Positions 9,333-18,250 of a DNA stretch of 21,009 nucleotides are shown in pieces. Under the pieces are notes generated by a model. That model was not told the DNA's origin. It searched no databases and saw only the letters and a program-made list of their open reading frames with translations. Positions within the stretch are counted from its first letter, which is position 1, and every line of letters starts with the position of its first letter. Location: positions 34,082-55,090 of the forward strand of contig MGVW01000058.1 of the NCBI GenBank assembly GCA_001800675.1, written 5' to 3'. The stretch is from Euryarchaeota archaeon RBG_13_57_23 (GTDB lineage Archaea > Thermoplasmatota > Thermoplasmata > UBA10834). Made by a program: the position numbers and the translations under genes.

Positions 9333-12300
9333 CTAAGCGGGTGGCGGAGGCTCAGGAGACACAGCATCTGGTTGCTGGCCCTTCCTGCGCTTCATGAGCA
9401 GCATGACCACAAGCAGAACGGCCACGATCGCCACGATAGCCCCGATGCCGATATAGATCATCAGGTTGGAGGCTGAGGGATCGTCTTCCGTCAGGTCTTC
9501 CTCCTCGACAACCACGGTCACGGACTTCGTCGCCTCCTGGTTGCCTGCCACATCGAGCGCATAGAAGTCGATCACGTATGTGCCGGCCTCCGCAAATGAC
9601 AGGGAGCTGCCGAAGGTCGCCCATGAACCGCCGTCTATGCGATACATCACGCTCCCTACGCCGCTCGTTCCGTCAGTCGCATTCAGCCAAACGGTTGCGT
9701 CTGAAACCTCGCTGGCGCTCACAGGAGCGACTGTGTCGATCTTGATGATCAGGGTCTTGGTGGCCTCTATCTGGGCAGCATTGTCCACGGACCTGAACTC
9801 GTAGGTGTGCGTCCCGTCACCTGATACAACAAATGGCGCGGTGTAGGTCACCCACGAGCCTCCGGCGATCCTGTACTCGGTATAGTCCACGCCTCCGTCG
9901 CCGCCCGTAGCGGACAGGGTCACGGTCGTTGCGGACTTGTACCAGCCTGCGGAGCCCGCCGTGCCAGAGACAGCCGCTGTCGTCACGGGAGGCGGAACTG
10001 GCAGGTTCTCCGCGAGAACCAGGTCAGCATACTGGACCAGCTCCGGAGTCCACAAGAAGACCGTCGGCCAGTCGCTGCGGGCGCTGCTGAAGTCGTCATA
10101 CAGGCCGTACCCGTACGAGCTCCTGAGGACGAATCCGAGCGTGTCTCCCTGGGTCGCGCCGAGCAGGGCGAGCGGGATGGCGAACTCGTAGATCCTATGG
10201 TCAATAGCCAGGGTCGGGCTGGTGCTGAAGCCCTCGCCTCCGTAGAGCCCGTCATGATCGAACGGGCTGCAGTGGTCCACCCAACCTCCGGTGTCGTAGA
10301 CATAGTGCGCCTGCTCCCACCAGGAGGTGTCTCTCAGGACGAACTGATCCTCGTGGTCGACTGATGTGACCGCGTCGTTTCCAGTATCGAAGGCTATGGA
10401 GGCGTAGTCGTACTCATCTGGAGTCATGTCTCCAAAAGCGTCGATCAGGATGTACAGCGAATCCGCATCGTTCATTATGCGCATCTCGGCGTCGAAGCCG
10501 AATATCGGGACGGCTGCGTCGATGTCGATGACCGCCGCGTCGGCCCACTCGCCGGCTCCTACCATCCCGTTGATAGCAGGCGCGGAAGAGGCCCAGTTGG
10601 AGTTGACGCTCGGCGGGGTCGTGTCGAATTCAGTGGGTTCCAGGCTGGCAGTCGTGTGACTGTCCCAGTCCAGATAGTGCATGTTGGCGTCCATGAGCTC
10701 GAGATTCACGTGGAACACACCGGTCACACCGTATTCGTAGATGAGCCAGCCAGGGAAGGAAAGCTCGACGGTCTGTGTGCCGACGTCAAGGTCCGCCCAG
10801 ACACCCACCTCACTCACCCAGCTCCATCCGGAATCGAGCAGGGTGCCGTCGATGAGATACTTGCCCGCGGTGTAGACTTCGACTGCGACGTAGATGACCA
10901 GCCTCTCGTAGGCCACGTCCGCGTCGTCGTTGATCGGAGAACTGTCATGCGGTGACCCGAACAGTGCCGGGACGCCCTCGAAGTCGGTGTACAGATACGA
11001 CGCCGTGGTGTACGTATCAGTGGACATGAGCCTCGCGCCGGAATCATAGAATTCGAGGTCCACATAGAAGACGCCGTCGTTGCCCTGCTGGTTGATGAGC
11101 CACCCGGTGAACCGCAGTTCGATGGAGTTCCAGCCGGCAGTGAGCGCGGTCGTGTTGCTGACCTGCTCGACTTCGTTCCACCAATCGTCGTACAGGGTCG
11201 CGTCGAGCCTGTAAGCGCCGTCCTCGGTCACGTTGACCCCGATGTTGACGATGAGATAGTCATACAGTAGGTCCGCATCCGCATCGACTGTGGTGTCGCT
11301 GTGCGGTGGCTCGATCCAGCCGGGAGCGGTCTCGAAGTCGGACCACCAGTAGAAGTTGGTGCTCGTGTCCCACTCGTCGAGGAGCAACGAGCCGCTCGTG
11401 ATCGTCATGTGGATGTCGAAGCTGTCCGACTCACCATGGTACCGTATGGGCCAGCCAGGGAAGCTCACCTGGACATAATGGTCCCCGACCGTGAGATGAG
11501 TGACATTGGTGGTCTCCAGGAACACATCTCCCCACCAGTCCTCGAGCTCGGCGGATATGACGTAGTCCCCTTCGACGGTGACGTTCACGCCGACCTCCAC
11601 GATGAGGAAGTCGAACAGGAAGTCGCTGTCCAAATCAAGTCCCCAGTCGCTGAACCATGAGAAGAAGATCGCATCCGGCCGCTCGAACTCCGAGAGGAGG
11701 TAGTCGGCAGTGGTGTGCCAGTCGTTCTGCAACCAAATGATGCTCCCGTCGACTTCTCCTTGGAGGGTCATGCTCACATAGAAGGCGCCTTCGACGGTCG
11801 CCTCGGACACGTCCCACGCATCGAACAGGAGCGCTATCGTGTTCGAGCCCACGGAAAGCGTGATGTCATCAAACTGGTACGCCAAGTTGTTCCAGTTGTC
11901 GTCAAAGAGATAGCTCGTCAACAGGAACCTGCCCGCGCAGTTGATGTTCAAGTTCACATCGACCTGCAACAGGTCGTAGAGGCCGTCCGAGTCGGTGTCC
12001 ACGCCGTAGTCGCTGTGCGGAGGCGCGAACTCGCCCGGGATCAGCATGAACTCGTCATAGGTGTACGATTGAGTGGCGTGGATGTCGGTGTCGATGACGT
12101 TCCATGAGCCGTCGTACAAGGTGAGATGCACGTTATAGGGGCCGTCCGCACCGAACTCGTTGATGTCCCAGCCGTAGAACTGCAGCTGCATCGTCTGCAT
12201 GCCAGAGCCAAGCTCCAGCTGGACCCCGTCATAGCTGATGTATGACCCGCCCGTCGTGCGCAGGTACGCCTCGATCGTGAACCATCCAGGGGTGAAGATG

Positions 12301-13433
12301 CCCACGGACACATCGACGATCAGGTAGTCGTAGAGGCCGTCGCTGTTCGCGTCGTCCCCGTAGTCACTGTGCGGAGGCTCGAGCCATCCGGGGAGGACAT
12401 CGGTCGTTAGCGTGCAGGTGAAGTAGTTAAGGGGATTCGAGTACGCGGTCGCGCTCACATATGTGTACTCCTCAGCGACCGCTGGGGAACCAGGTACGGT
12501 CACCGTGACGATGATGGTCTTGGTGCCCGCGGGTGCGAGCGTTCCCGTATCGACGATGCCGTCGGCGTCAGTGTCCGTCAAGGGGTTCATGACATCGTCG
12601 TAGAGACCAACTGCCCAACCATCGAAGGAAGTGTATGTTATCGCCAGCGAATCGCTCACAGCCTGGTTGTTCGTCGCGACGAGAGTGTAGCTGACCGTGG
12701 CTCCCGGACCGCCTTCCAAGGTCTGCGAAGGCCCTATCATGACCTCCGGGAGGGAGTATCTGATCGACATGCTGTCCGTGATGACCGCAGCGTTGTATCC
12801 GTACTGGACTCCGGTGGTGCCGTCGATGTTCTCGATGCCCTCGGTGGCAGCGCTGCCAGTCATCCCGGTAACCGTGAGGTAGTTGACCCAGATGTCCCCT
12901 CTCGTCTCGTTCAGGACTATCTCGAAGGTCATCAGGTTGCCGTAGCCCAATCTCGTGACGTTCATGTACTCCACGACCAACTGCCGGTCAGGAGCTACCC
13001 CGACTGTCTGGTAGATGATCTCGCCCGAGTCCGCATACATATCGTCCCAGTAGGCCGCGATGAAGTTGTTCGGAGTGTTCGTGTTCGGAATATCGTCGTT
13101 ACCCCAGTCAGTGTTCCAAGTGCCGAACATGATGTACCCGTTCGTGGTCACGTTGAACGCCGAGTACCTGTTGCCGTAGAAGGTGAAGTCGAACCCGATC
13201 GGGAACGGCCCCGTCACATCGTCGTCTCCAGCGCAGGTCGTGTCTGTGCCTGTCGTGCTTATGTCGATCCATTGGACCCCGACAGACGGCAACGGCGCCT
13301 TGCTGTCAGTGTAGACATACCCGAAGCTGTCGACCCCGCTCTGGGCCGCGGTCACATTCCCTAGGATGGCGCCAAAGGAGGCGCCGACCATGGCTAGCAC
13401 TATTGCTGCTGCTATTAGCGATGCTGAACGCAT
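9333..13433 (-). CDS. Membrane-anchored surface protein with five ~115-residue repeats and CBM9-like domain
   Basis: A 1366-residue exported protein. Residues 1-30 are a signal peptide. About 70-225 is a nidogen-like beta domain (FDFTFYG, TNGYIMFG, AAYWDD). About 350-933 contains five repeats of roughly 115 residues, most opening with PHSD and a D-x-D-x-D-G-L-Y-D acidic loop that may bind calcium. About 945-1143 resembles the carbohydrate-binding CBM9/DOMON-like fold. About 1148-1310 are two OmpL47/Ig-like domains with Y-R-I-x-G-G-S-W. Residues 1324-1347 form a membrane helix followed by KRRK and a proline-rich tail. ATG 13433 is chosen because GGAAGGGG precedes it and it begins directly with the signal peptide; a start 24 nt upstream is unlikely. 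It is paralogous to the 15078-17252 gene and probably binds extracellular polysaccharide or forms a surface layer. Confidence 0.9.
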   Translation of the reverse strand: MRSASLIAAAIVLAMVGASFGAILGNVTAAQSGVDSFGYVYTDSKAPLPSVGVQWIDISTTGTDTTCAGDDDVTGPFPIGFDFTFYGNRYSAFNVTTNGYIMFGTWNTDWGNDDIPNTNTPNNFIAAYWDDMYADSGEIIYQTVGVAPDRQLVVEYMNVTRLGYGNLMTFEIVLNETRGDIWVNYLTVTGMTGSAATEGIENIDGTTGVQYGYNAAVITDSMSIRYSLPEVMIGPSQTLEGGPGATVSYTLVATNNQAVSDSLAITYTSFDGWAVGLYDDVMNPLTDTDADGIVDTGTLAPAGTKTIIVTVTVPGSPAVAEEYTYVSATAYSNPLNYFTCTLTTDVLPGWLEPPHSDYGDDANSDGLYDYLIVDVSVGIFTPGWFTIEAYLRTTGGSYISYDGVQLELGSGMQTMQLQFYGWDINEFGADGPYNVHLTLYDGSWNVIDTDIHATQSYTYDEFMLIPGEFAPPHSDYGVDTDSDGLYDLLQVDVNLNINCAGRFLLTSYLFDDNWNNLAYQFDDITLSVGSNTIALLFDAWDVSEATVEGAFYVSMTLQGEVDGSIIWLQNDWHTTADYLLSEFERPDAIFFSWFSDWGLDLDSDFLFDFLIVEVGVNVTVEGDYVISAELEDWWGDVFLETTNVTHLTVGDHYVQVSFPGWPIRYHGESDSFDIHMTITSGSLLLDEWDTSTNFYWWSDFETAPGWIEPPHSDTTVDADADLLYDYLIVNIGVNVTEDGAYRLDATLYDDWWNEVEQVSNTTALTAGWNSIELRFTGWLINQQGNDGVFYVDLEFYDSGARLMSTDTYTTASYLYTDFEGVPALFGSPHDSSPINDDADVAYERLVIYVAVEVYTAGKYLIDGTLLDSGWSWVSEVGVWADLDVGTQTVELSFPGWLIYEYGVTGVFHVNLELMDANMHYLDWDSHTTASLEPTEFDTTPPSVNSNWASSAPAINGMVGAGEWADAAVIDIDAAVPIFGFDAEMRIMNDADSLYILIDAFGDMTPDEYDYASIAFDTGNDAVTSVDHEDQFVLRDTSWWEQAHYVYDTGGWVDHCSPFDHDGLYGGEGFSTSPTLAIDHRIYEFAIPLALLGATQGDTLGFVLRSSYGYGLYDDFSSARSDWPTVFLWTPELVQYADLVLAENLPVPPPVTTAAVSGTAGSAGWYKSATTVTLSATGGDGGVDYTEYRIAGGSWVTYTAPFVVSGDGTHTYEFRSVDNAAQIEATKTLIIKIDTVAPVSASEVSDATVWLNATDGTSGVGSVMYRIDGGSWATFGSSLSFAEAGTYVIDFYALDVAGNQEATKSVTVVVEEEDLTEDDPSASNLMIYIGIGAIVAIVAVLLVVMLLMKRRKGQQPDAVSPEPPPPA
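10635..12386 (-). repeat. Five tandem protein-level repeats inside the surface gene
   Basis: Repeat units begin near residues 350, 468, 587, 705 and 824. Units 1, 2 and 4 keep PHSD and the acidic D-x-D loop; unit 3 has FSD-W-G and unit 5 PHDSS. Each also has a late W-x-I/N-x-x-G-x-x-G segment (D/P-G-W-L-I-like) and ends in a H/Y-T-T-A-S-Y-x-Y-x-x-F-like strand. The nucleotide sequences have diverged, so this is an old expansion. Confidence 0.8.
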
Positions 13434-13479
13434 TTGGATACCCCTTCCGGTAAACACTGGGATTTAGACTGGAAAGGAG

Positions 13480-13487
13480 CCTATAAG
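13480..13487 (-). promoter_or_regulatory. TATA box of the 1366-residue surface protein
   Basis: Minus-strand CTTATAGG lies about 47 nt upstream of ATG 13433. Initiation near 13456 would leave a leader of about 23 nt containing the GGAAGGGG ribosome site. Confidence 0.5.
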
Positions 13488-13591
13488 AAGCCTGAAGCCG
13501 CCGTTACCAGGACTGATATCGAGCGAGAAGACTGGGAGGACGCAGTCAGCATGCAGGAGGAGAGCGCGCGTCTTCACGCATGAAAATACCC

Positions 13592-13618
13592 CTTTTATTG
13601 CGAAATACAATACATATA
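13592..13618 (+). promoter_or_regulatory. AT-rich promoter region of the NosD-like gene
   Basis: Two TATA candidates, TTTTATTG at 13593-13600 and ACATATAC at 13612-13619, lie in a markedly AT-rich patch between divergent genes. Either would start transcription upstream of ATG 13694; this argues against a start at 13580, which would place the promoter inside the coding region. Confidence 0.4.
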
Positions 13619-13693
13619 CTATTCATAAAGCACTTTTTGACAACAATTTCCTGCAGGCTAACCACCGAACGCAGAACGACCCGAAAGCAACAA

Positions 13694-15013
13694 ATGAGAC
13701 CTCAGGGATGCAACCCCGCAGAGGGGATGCGAAGGGTCGTCACCATCCGCAAGATGGGGGGCATCGGACTGAGGGTAACCAATACATCGACTACCAAGAG
13801 ACCGGGATATGTAGGGTCCGCCCTGCTGAGGATGCACCTGAAGAAGGGTGCGGGGACGGTCAGGAAGGACTTCGTCCCCTCCGTCTTGGAGGACAAGCCT
13901 CCTCGGCTCACGAGGTCGCACCTGTCGTACCTGGTCATCATCGCGCTCATAGGTTCATTCCTGTCGGCGGCTCTTCTGGCGCCGCTGGCGACCGATATAG
14001 ATTGGGACGGATCGAGAGCGAGGGCTTCCTACACCTCTCACGTGGTGATTATGATATTAGGCGACACCGAATTCACGAGCGGCAACGGGGTCTCGGCTGG
14101 CACGGGAACAGCCTCAGACCCGTACATCATCGAGGACTGGGAGATAGATGCTAGCACGGCCGTATTCGGAATAGTCATCATGGAAACGACCGAGTACTAT
14201 GTCATCAGGAACGTCCATGTCTTCGGCCCGGGATCCATCGGCATCCAAACATACAACGCCCCTCACGGCACCGTCGAGGGCTGCCTGTTGGACGACGGCG
14301 ACATCGGGATAATCGCAGTGGATTCCGACGACTTCAACATCACGGGCAACATCATCGAGAACCAGGACCTGATCGCGGTGGAGGTCGCAAATAGCGAATG
14401 GACGAACATCACCGGGAACCAGTTCGCTGACAACAACATCTCCTCCGTCGCGCTCCTGAACGTCGACAACGGCACGATAAGCTCGAACACCATCCTGAGG
14501 ACGAACGCGACCGGCATGATAGTCCTGGAGTCGAACTACACGACCATCGTCGGCAACAACGCCTCCGACAGCCCGGGCATGGGGCTCTACCTCGAGATGG
14601 CCAACGACACGCTCGTGCGCGACAACAACTTCACGATGAACCAGATGTACGGGCTCTACCTGAACTCCTCGACCGACGTGACGATCTACCACAACAGGTT
14701 CATAGGGAACGGCGTCCAGGCGGAGATGGGCAACTCGACGAATGTGGCCTGGGACGCGGGGTATCCGACCGGAGGCAACTACTGGTCCAACTACACTGGC
14801 TTGGACGACTACAGCGGTCCAGATCAGGATGTGCTCGGGGCGGACGGCATGGGGGACACCCCGTTCATCACGAACGGGAGCGGAGTCGATAGATACCCGT
14901 GGTTGGCCGAGGACTTCACCACTATCCCGGAGTTCGGGACGCTGCTTGTGCCAGTCCTTTCCGTCATCGCTGCGGTGGCGTTGATGGGCGGCATGCGCAG
15001 GCGATTGCGGTAG
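13694..15013 (+). CDS. NosD-like right-handed beta-helix surface protein with PEF-CTERM-like sorting signal
   Basis: A predicted exported protein of about 439 residues from this start. A hydrophobic export segment lies at about 77-100, after an unusually long basic N-terminus. About 135-370 is a right-handed beta-helix of NosD/PbH1 type, with repeated I-x-x-N-x-I/x-x-x-N-T and N-I-T-G-N ladders and many N-x-S/T glycosylation sequons. The C-terminus has P-E-F-G at about 412-415, a hydrophobic helix and the basic end RRRLR, which is the arrangement of the PEF-CTERM signal cleaved by archaeosortases. Beta-helix proteins of this kind often bind or cleave polysaccharide; no catalytic residues were identified. 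The start is uncertain: ATGs at 13580, 13694, 13727 and 13832 are all in frame and none has a clear ribosome site. Codon usage looks coding from about 13724 onward. Confidence 0.82.
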   Translation: MRPQGCNPAEGMRRVVTIRKMGGIGLRVTNTSTTKRPGYVGSALLRMHLKKGAGTVRKDFVPSVLEDKPPRLTRSHLSYLVIIALIGSFLSAALLAPLATDIDWDGSRARASYTSHVVIMILGDTEFTSGNGVSAGTGTASDPYIIEDWEIDASTAVFGIVIMETTEYYVIRNVHVFGPGSIGIQTYNAPHGTVEGCLLDDGDIGIIAVDSDDFNITGNIIENQDLIAVEVANSEWTNITGNQFADNNISSVALLNVDNGTISSNTILRTNATGMIVLESNYTTIVGNNASDSPGMGLYLEMANDTLVRDNNFTMNQMYGLYLNSSTDVTIYHNRFIGNGVQAEMGNSTNVAWDAGYPTGGNYWSNYTGLDDYSGPDQDVLGADGMGDTPFITNGSGVDRYPWLAEDFTTIPEFGTLLVPVLSVIAAVALMGGMRRRLR

Positions 15014-15077
15014 ACGGCGGCTCCCATCGGAGTTGATGTTCCAGGACGGGCGGGGTTCCAAGTGCCCCCATACGGCA

Positions 15078-17252
15078 TCATCCTCCAGGTTTCTGCGGGG
15101 GCGGCTCCTCTTTCGGAGGGGGCCCTTTCTTCGCACCAGAGTCGTCCATGAACTGCGCCATTGCCGTGCCGATGTCCTTGTTGGCGGCCTTCGCATCGGA
15201 CTCCTTGGCCTTCCTCCTCATTCCGAACAGCTTCGGGACGCCGATAAGGATCAGGAGAGCGATTATCAGGAGGACTAGCCAGAAGCTCAATCCGAAGAAC
15301 CCGGCAGTTCCTCCTTCCTCCTCCTTCTCGACTTCCAGGGTCTTGGTCTCCTCCGTGTTGCCTGCGTTGTCGACCGAGTAGTACTGCACCGTGTGGTTCG
15401 TGTCGCCTGAGAGCTCCACCGGGCCCGTGTAGTTCTGCCATGGCCCTCCGTCCACACGGTACCAGATAGACTGCACGCCGCTCATACCTTCGGTCGCGGT
15501 GAGCGTGAGGTTCCTATCGGACATCGACGCGTTGGTGGCAGGGGCGGTGAGGTCCAGCTTGAACTCGAGGGACTTCGTCGCCTCCCAGTTGCCGCCGAGG
15601 TCGCACGACCGGTAGCTTAGGGTATGAGATCCTTCCAAGACGAACTCGAAAGGAGAATAGTACGTGTTCCAGAGGCCTGCATCCAGCCGGTACCCTATCG
15701 TTGCAGTCCCGAGCTGGCCTCCCGACGCCGTGAGGCTGATGTTGACCTCGGACACATACCATCCCCCGATTCCCATCGTACCCAACAAGGACACGCTCGT
15801 CGAAATGGGCGGCCAGCCAATCGTAAGGTCGCCATAGTCGACCATCGAGGCGTTCTTCTCCATGAAGTACGGCCATGAGGTGCCGTTGTTGATACTGCCG
15901 TCGTATATGCCATAGAACTGGTTGCCGTTGGTCGCGAAGCCCACAACGGAACCTGGCACTGCACCTATCAGGTCGAGCGGGATGGCGAGCTCGTAAATCC
16001 TGTGTTCCGCTCCCAGACCGTCGCTCGTCCCGAAACCAGCAGCCGCGGCTACCCCTTCGTGGTCCGGTATCGTCCCGTCAAACGGAGCGCAGTGGACTAC
16101 CCAGTCCAAAGCAGCGTCGGAATAGACAAAATGGATCGTCTGGCCGACCGCGGGGCCGATGATGAACTGGTCCTCGCTGGCATCGGTCGCATTGTTGTCG
16201 TTGCCGGAGTCGAAGGCTATCGCCGCATAGTCTCCCAGGTCTTCGGTGAGATCTCCTAATGCATCGATGCACACGTACAGGTGAGTCAGGCTGTTCTTGA
16301 CGAGAATCACCGCGCCGAAGGGATTCTCCATGTCCGGCCGACCGAGGTCCGAGAAGACCGCATCCTCCCACTCGCCCCCATCGTAGACCCCGTCGATGAC
16401 GGGAGCCGCCGCGGAAAGCGGGGAACCGAGCGAGCCCGCCTCGAACTCCGTATAGCTGTAGGAACCTGTCTCATGCCAGATATCGTCCAGGAATCTTGGG
16501 ATGCCCCCCGGGGCGTCGTAAAGCATCAGCAGCACGTGGTAGGGGCCGTCGAGCTCAGCAGCATTGATGATGCTTCCCCTCACCGATATCGACAATGATT
16601 GCGTTCCCGTCATCAGGTACGCGCTCTCCTCGACCTCTGCCAATTGGACCGACTCTGAGCCCACGTACTTGATCAGCAGGCATACAACTCGGTAGTCGTT
16701 CGTCTCGCTCACGTCAACCGTGAAATCCGTAGCGAGGAACTCGAATCGCAAGTTGCTGTCAAAGTCGACGGCCCACTCCGCGGTCACGGCGCCGAACATC
16801 GCCGGCAGCGGCTCGAACTGGTCGTAGGTGTACGCGTCCGTCAGGTCGAGGAACTCGTCGATGAGCGTGAGCGGGTATGACTGCAGCTGGGCCCAGACGA
16901 CGTAAGGTCCGTCGATCCCGTGAGCCCATATCTTGATGCCCTCCAGGGGTACCGGGACCACGTGGGTCCCCACGCTCAGGAACCCGCCCACTCCGACCGA
17001 GTGGATGGGGACTCCTTCGCTGTCGTTGAGCCAAACGCTCACCATGTAGTCGGCAGCCTCGTAGACCTCCACCGTTACCTCGACAACAAGGATCTCGAAA
17101 AACCCGTCCGTATCGGTGTCTTCCCCGTAGTCGTTCGAGGGGGGCAGAAGGGCCGCGCCCGGCTGCGCCGAGCCCGTCGAGGGCACGAAACAGAGGAGAG
17201 ACAACAACATCGACAAGGCCATGACCGAAGCAAGGACAGAATGCGAACGCAT
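15078..17252 (-). CDS. Membrane-anchored surface protein, shorter paralogue with two repeats and CBM9-like domain
   Basis: A 724-residue exported protein with the same C-terminal plan as the 1366-residue neighbour. Residues 1-29 are a signal peptide. About 35-147 and 150-272 are two repeats of the shared ~115-residue unit, the first with the acidic loop D-T-D-T-D-G. About 283-478 is the CBM9-like domain (INDGVYDGGEWEDA-type opening, D-Q-F, H-R-I-Y-E-L-A-I-P-L). About 482-644 are two OmpL47/Ig-like domains. Residues 655-676 form a membrane helix, followed by a charged cytoplasmic tail of about 48 residues rich in K, E and P. The nidogen-like domain of the larger paralogue is missing. ATG 17252 has GGAGGT 6 nt upstream; the frame extends further to 17417 but that part is out of character and lies over the promoter. 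Confidence 0.9.
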   Translation of the reverse strand: MRSHSVLASVMALSMLLSLLCFVPSTGSAQPGAALLPPSNDYGEDTDTDGFFEILVVEVTVEVYEAADYMVSVWLNDSEGVPIHSVGVGGFLSVGTHVVPVPLEGIKIWAHGIDGPYVVWAQLQSYPLTLIDEFLDLTDAYTYDQFEPLPAMFGAVTAEWAVDFDSNLRFEFLATDFTVDVSETNDYRVVCLLIKYVGSESVQLAEVEESAYLMTGTQSLSISVRGSIINAAELDGPYHVLLMLYDAPGGIPRFLDDIWHETGSYSYTEFEAGSLGSPLSAAAPVIDGVYDGGEWEDAVFSDLGRPDMENPFGAVILVKNSLTHLYVCIDALGDLTEDLGDYAAIAFDSGNDNNATDASEDQFIIGPAVGQTIHFVYSDAALDWVVHCAPFDGTIPDHEGVAAAAGFGTSDGLGAEHRIYELAIPLDLIGAVPGSVVGFATNGNQFYGIYDGSINNGTSWPYFMEKNASMVDYGDLTIGWPPISTSVSLLGTMGIGGWYVSEVNISLTASGGQLGTATIGYRLDAGLWNTYYSPFEFVLEGSHTLSYRSCDLGGNWEATKSLEFKLDLTAPATNASMSDRNLTLTATEGMSGVQSIWYRVDGGPWQNYTGPVELSGDTNHTVQYYSVDNAGNTEETKTLEVEKEEEGGTAGFFGLSFWLVLLIIALLILIGVPKLFGMRRKAKESDAKAANKDIGTAMAQFMDDSGAKKGPPPKEEPPPQKPGG

Positions 17253-17303
17253 ACCATGACCTCCGAACACCAATTCCGCTGGTCTGGCTAGGGCTGTCCG
17301 GGT

Positions 17304-17311
17304 TATTAATA
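17304..17311 (-). promoter_or_regulatory. TATA box of the 724-residue surface protein
   Basis: TATTAATA on the minus strand, about 52 nt upstream of ATG 17252; initiation near 17280 would leave a leader of about 28 nt containing GGAGGT. Confidence 0.55.
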
Positions 17312-17370
17312 CGATTCGGAGGCGGGATGACATAGACGATACGCTGATGCGAGCTGTGACAGGGCAAGGC

Positions 17371-17406
17371 GAGGTGCTCGTCGCAAGACTCCGCCCAGGC
17401 GCTGCA
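17371..17406 (+). ncRNA. 3'-half copy of the DUF3800-associated RNA (copy R0)
   Basis: This segment matches the 3' half of copy R1: GGTGCTC hairpin arm, CGCAAGACT linker, CCGCCCAGG stem strand and the final CTGCA. The matching 5' strands (GCAGGTAA and a C/T-rich strand) are not present upstream, so it is a decayed or truncated copy. It ends exactly 61 nt-sized spacer before R1 begins, as R2 does before R3. Confidence 0.6.
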
Positions 17407-17437
17407 ACTCTTCTCACGACTACTTTCGCGCGAAAGG

Positions 17438-17443
17438 TTTATG
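17438..17443 (+). promoter_or_regulatory. TATA box of RNA copy R1
   Basis: TTTATG is preceded by the BRE-like CGAAAGG and is followed by exactly 24 nt before GCAGGTAA. The same motif and spacing are found before copies R3 and R4. Confidence 0.75.
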
Positions 17444-17466
17444 TCGCTGCGCCTCGTTAGAAACAG

Positions 17467-17536
17467 TGCAGGTAAATCCCGGGGGGTATATGAGTACCGG
17501 ACGGTGCTCGCCGCAAGACTCCCCCTGGGGGCTGCA
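17467..17536 (+). ncRNA. DUF3800-associated structured RNA, type I (copy R1)
   Basis: A 70-nt predicted RNA. Ends pair as TGCAG (17467-17471) with CTGCA (17532-17536). A 5'-side bulge GTAAA follows, then a 10-bp stem TCCCGGGGGG with CCCCCTGGGG. Inside is a 7-bp hairpin GAGTACC (17492-17498) / GGTGCTC (17503-17509) with loop GGAC, and an unpaired 3' linker CGCAAGACT. Relative to copy R3 the hairpin shows an A-T to T-A swap. It points at the 3' end of the minus-strand DUF3800 gene and ends 5 nt from its stop codon. A TCTTCTC pyrimidine tract follows the 3' end and may be the termination or processing signal. Confidence 0.8.
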
Positions 17537-17541
17537 TCTTC

Positions 17542-18204
17542 TCATCGGAAAAGTCCGCCATGGATCACGTTGTTCCTAATCAGCTCGAGGTAGTGGTCAT
17601 CTCCTCGCTCAACGCACTGGAACACGGCTCCAGCGACATGGTCGGCCACCTTCAACCCGTCACAATGTTGCGAGTCCAGGTGGGTCACCCTTACTGCAGG
17701 AGGAAAATACCCTGCGTAACAAAGCGACACTTCACGCTCCAGCCGACGGGTTAGAGCGCCTCTGACGCTTGCCTTCAGAGAGCGCCTGTCGATCACGATA
17801 TGCAAACGCTTGGCATGGACTCTTGAGACGAGATCCGAAACGGTCTTCGCTGCCACGAGCTGCCATACCTCATCTTTCTCCGACCGCAGTCCGATCGGAA
17901 GGCTGGACTTCCTAATCCCATACCAGTCCACAATCGAATTGGTCCTAGCGATGCCTTCCAGAAATAGACGGCGCACAGACTCGCCACTGCGGTTGAACTT
18001 GAACTCCGCCAGATCCTCCCCCTTCAGCCCATATCTGCGATATGCCTTTCGGACTATCCTCGAAAGCATCCTTGGCTGGTCCGTCGTCACCGATACCACA
18101 ATGAAATGCCCTGAGCTACGCTCGGAGAAGCCTAGGTCCCCGCTCTCGTCAATATAGACATCGACTTGGTCGTACACCGACGAGAAACTGGGGGACAACA
18201 GCAT
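17542..18204 (-). CDS. DUF3800 protein, type I (gene g1)
   Basis: A 220-residue DUF3800 protein (PF12686), a family with an RNase H-like arrangement of acidic residues and no settled function. Visible family motifs are D19-E20-S-G-D23 at the N-terminus, E67-F-K-F, V-I-D139-R-R, L-D177-S-Q and V-A-D188-x-V-A-G-A. The C-terminus ends VIHGGLFR; the I-x-H-G-x-L ending is shared with the partial gene at the right edge. The start may instead be GTG 18177, because the sequence S-V-Y-x-x-x-V-x-I/V-DESGD aligns there with GTG codons in both sister genes. It faces RNA copy R1 head-on with 5 nt between RNA end and stop codon. A nuclease or RNA-binding role is inferred from the family, not shown. Confidence 0.9.
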   Translation of the reverse strand: MLLSPSFSSVYDQVDVYIDESGDLGFSERSSGHFIVVSVTTDQPRMLSRIVRKAYRRYGLKGEDLAEFKFNRSGESVRRLFLEGIARTNSIVDWYGIRKSSLPIGLRSEKDEVWQLVAAKTVSDLVSRVHAKRLHIVIDRRSLKASVRGALTRRLEREVSLCYAGYFPPAVRVTHLDSQHCDGLKVADHVAGAVFQCVERGDDHYLELIRNNVIHGGLFR

Positions 18205-18216
18205 TCACGGTTCTGA

Positions 18217-18226
18217 CTGCATGTAG
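18217..18226 (-). promoter_or_regulatory. Degenerate CTAC-NN-GTAG-type site upstream of g1
   Basis: On the minus strand CTACATGCAG lies 39 nt before the GTG at 18177. The sister genes have perfect CTAC-NN-GTAG palindromes 37 nt before their GTG codons. One arm here is altered (GCAG for GTAG), so this may be a weaker or decayed version. Confidence 0.3.
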
Positions 18227-18250
18227 CAGCTGGGTCGAGCGGGCAAGGGC

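Noticed and set aside
13580..13693. Start of the NosD-like gene at ATG 13580
   Set aside because: The segment is AT-rich, contains the likely TATA boxes and has codon use unlike the rest of the gene.
17253..17417. N-terminal extension of the 724-residue protein to 17417
   Set aside because: It covers the TATA box and RNA copy R0, and ATG 17252 has both a ribosome site and a directly following signal peptide.
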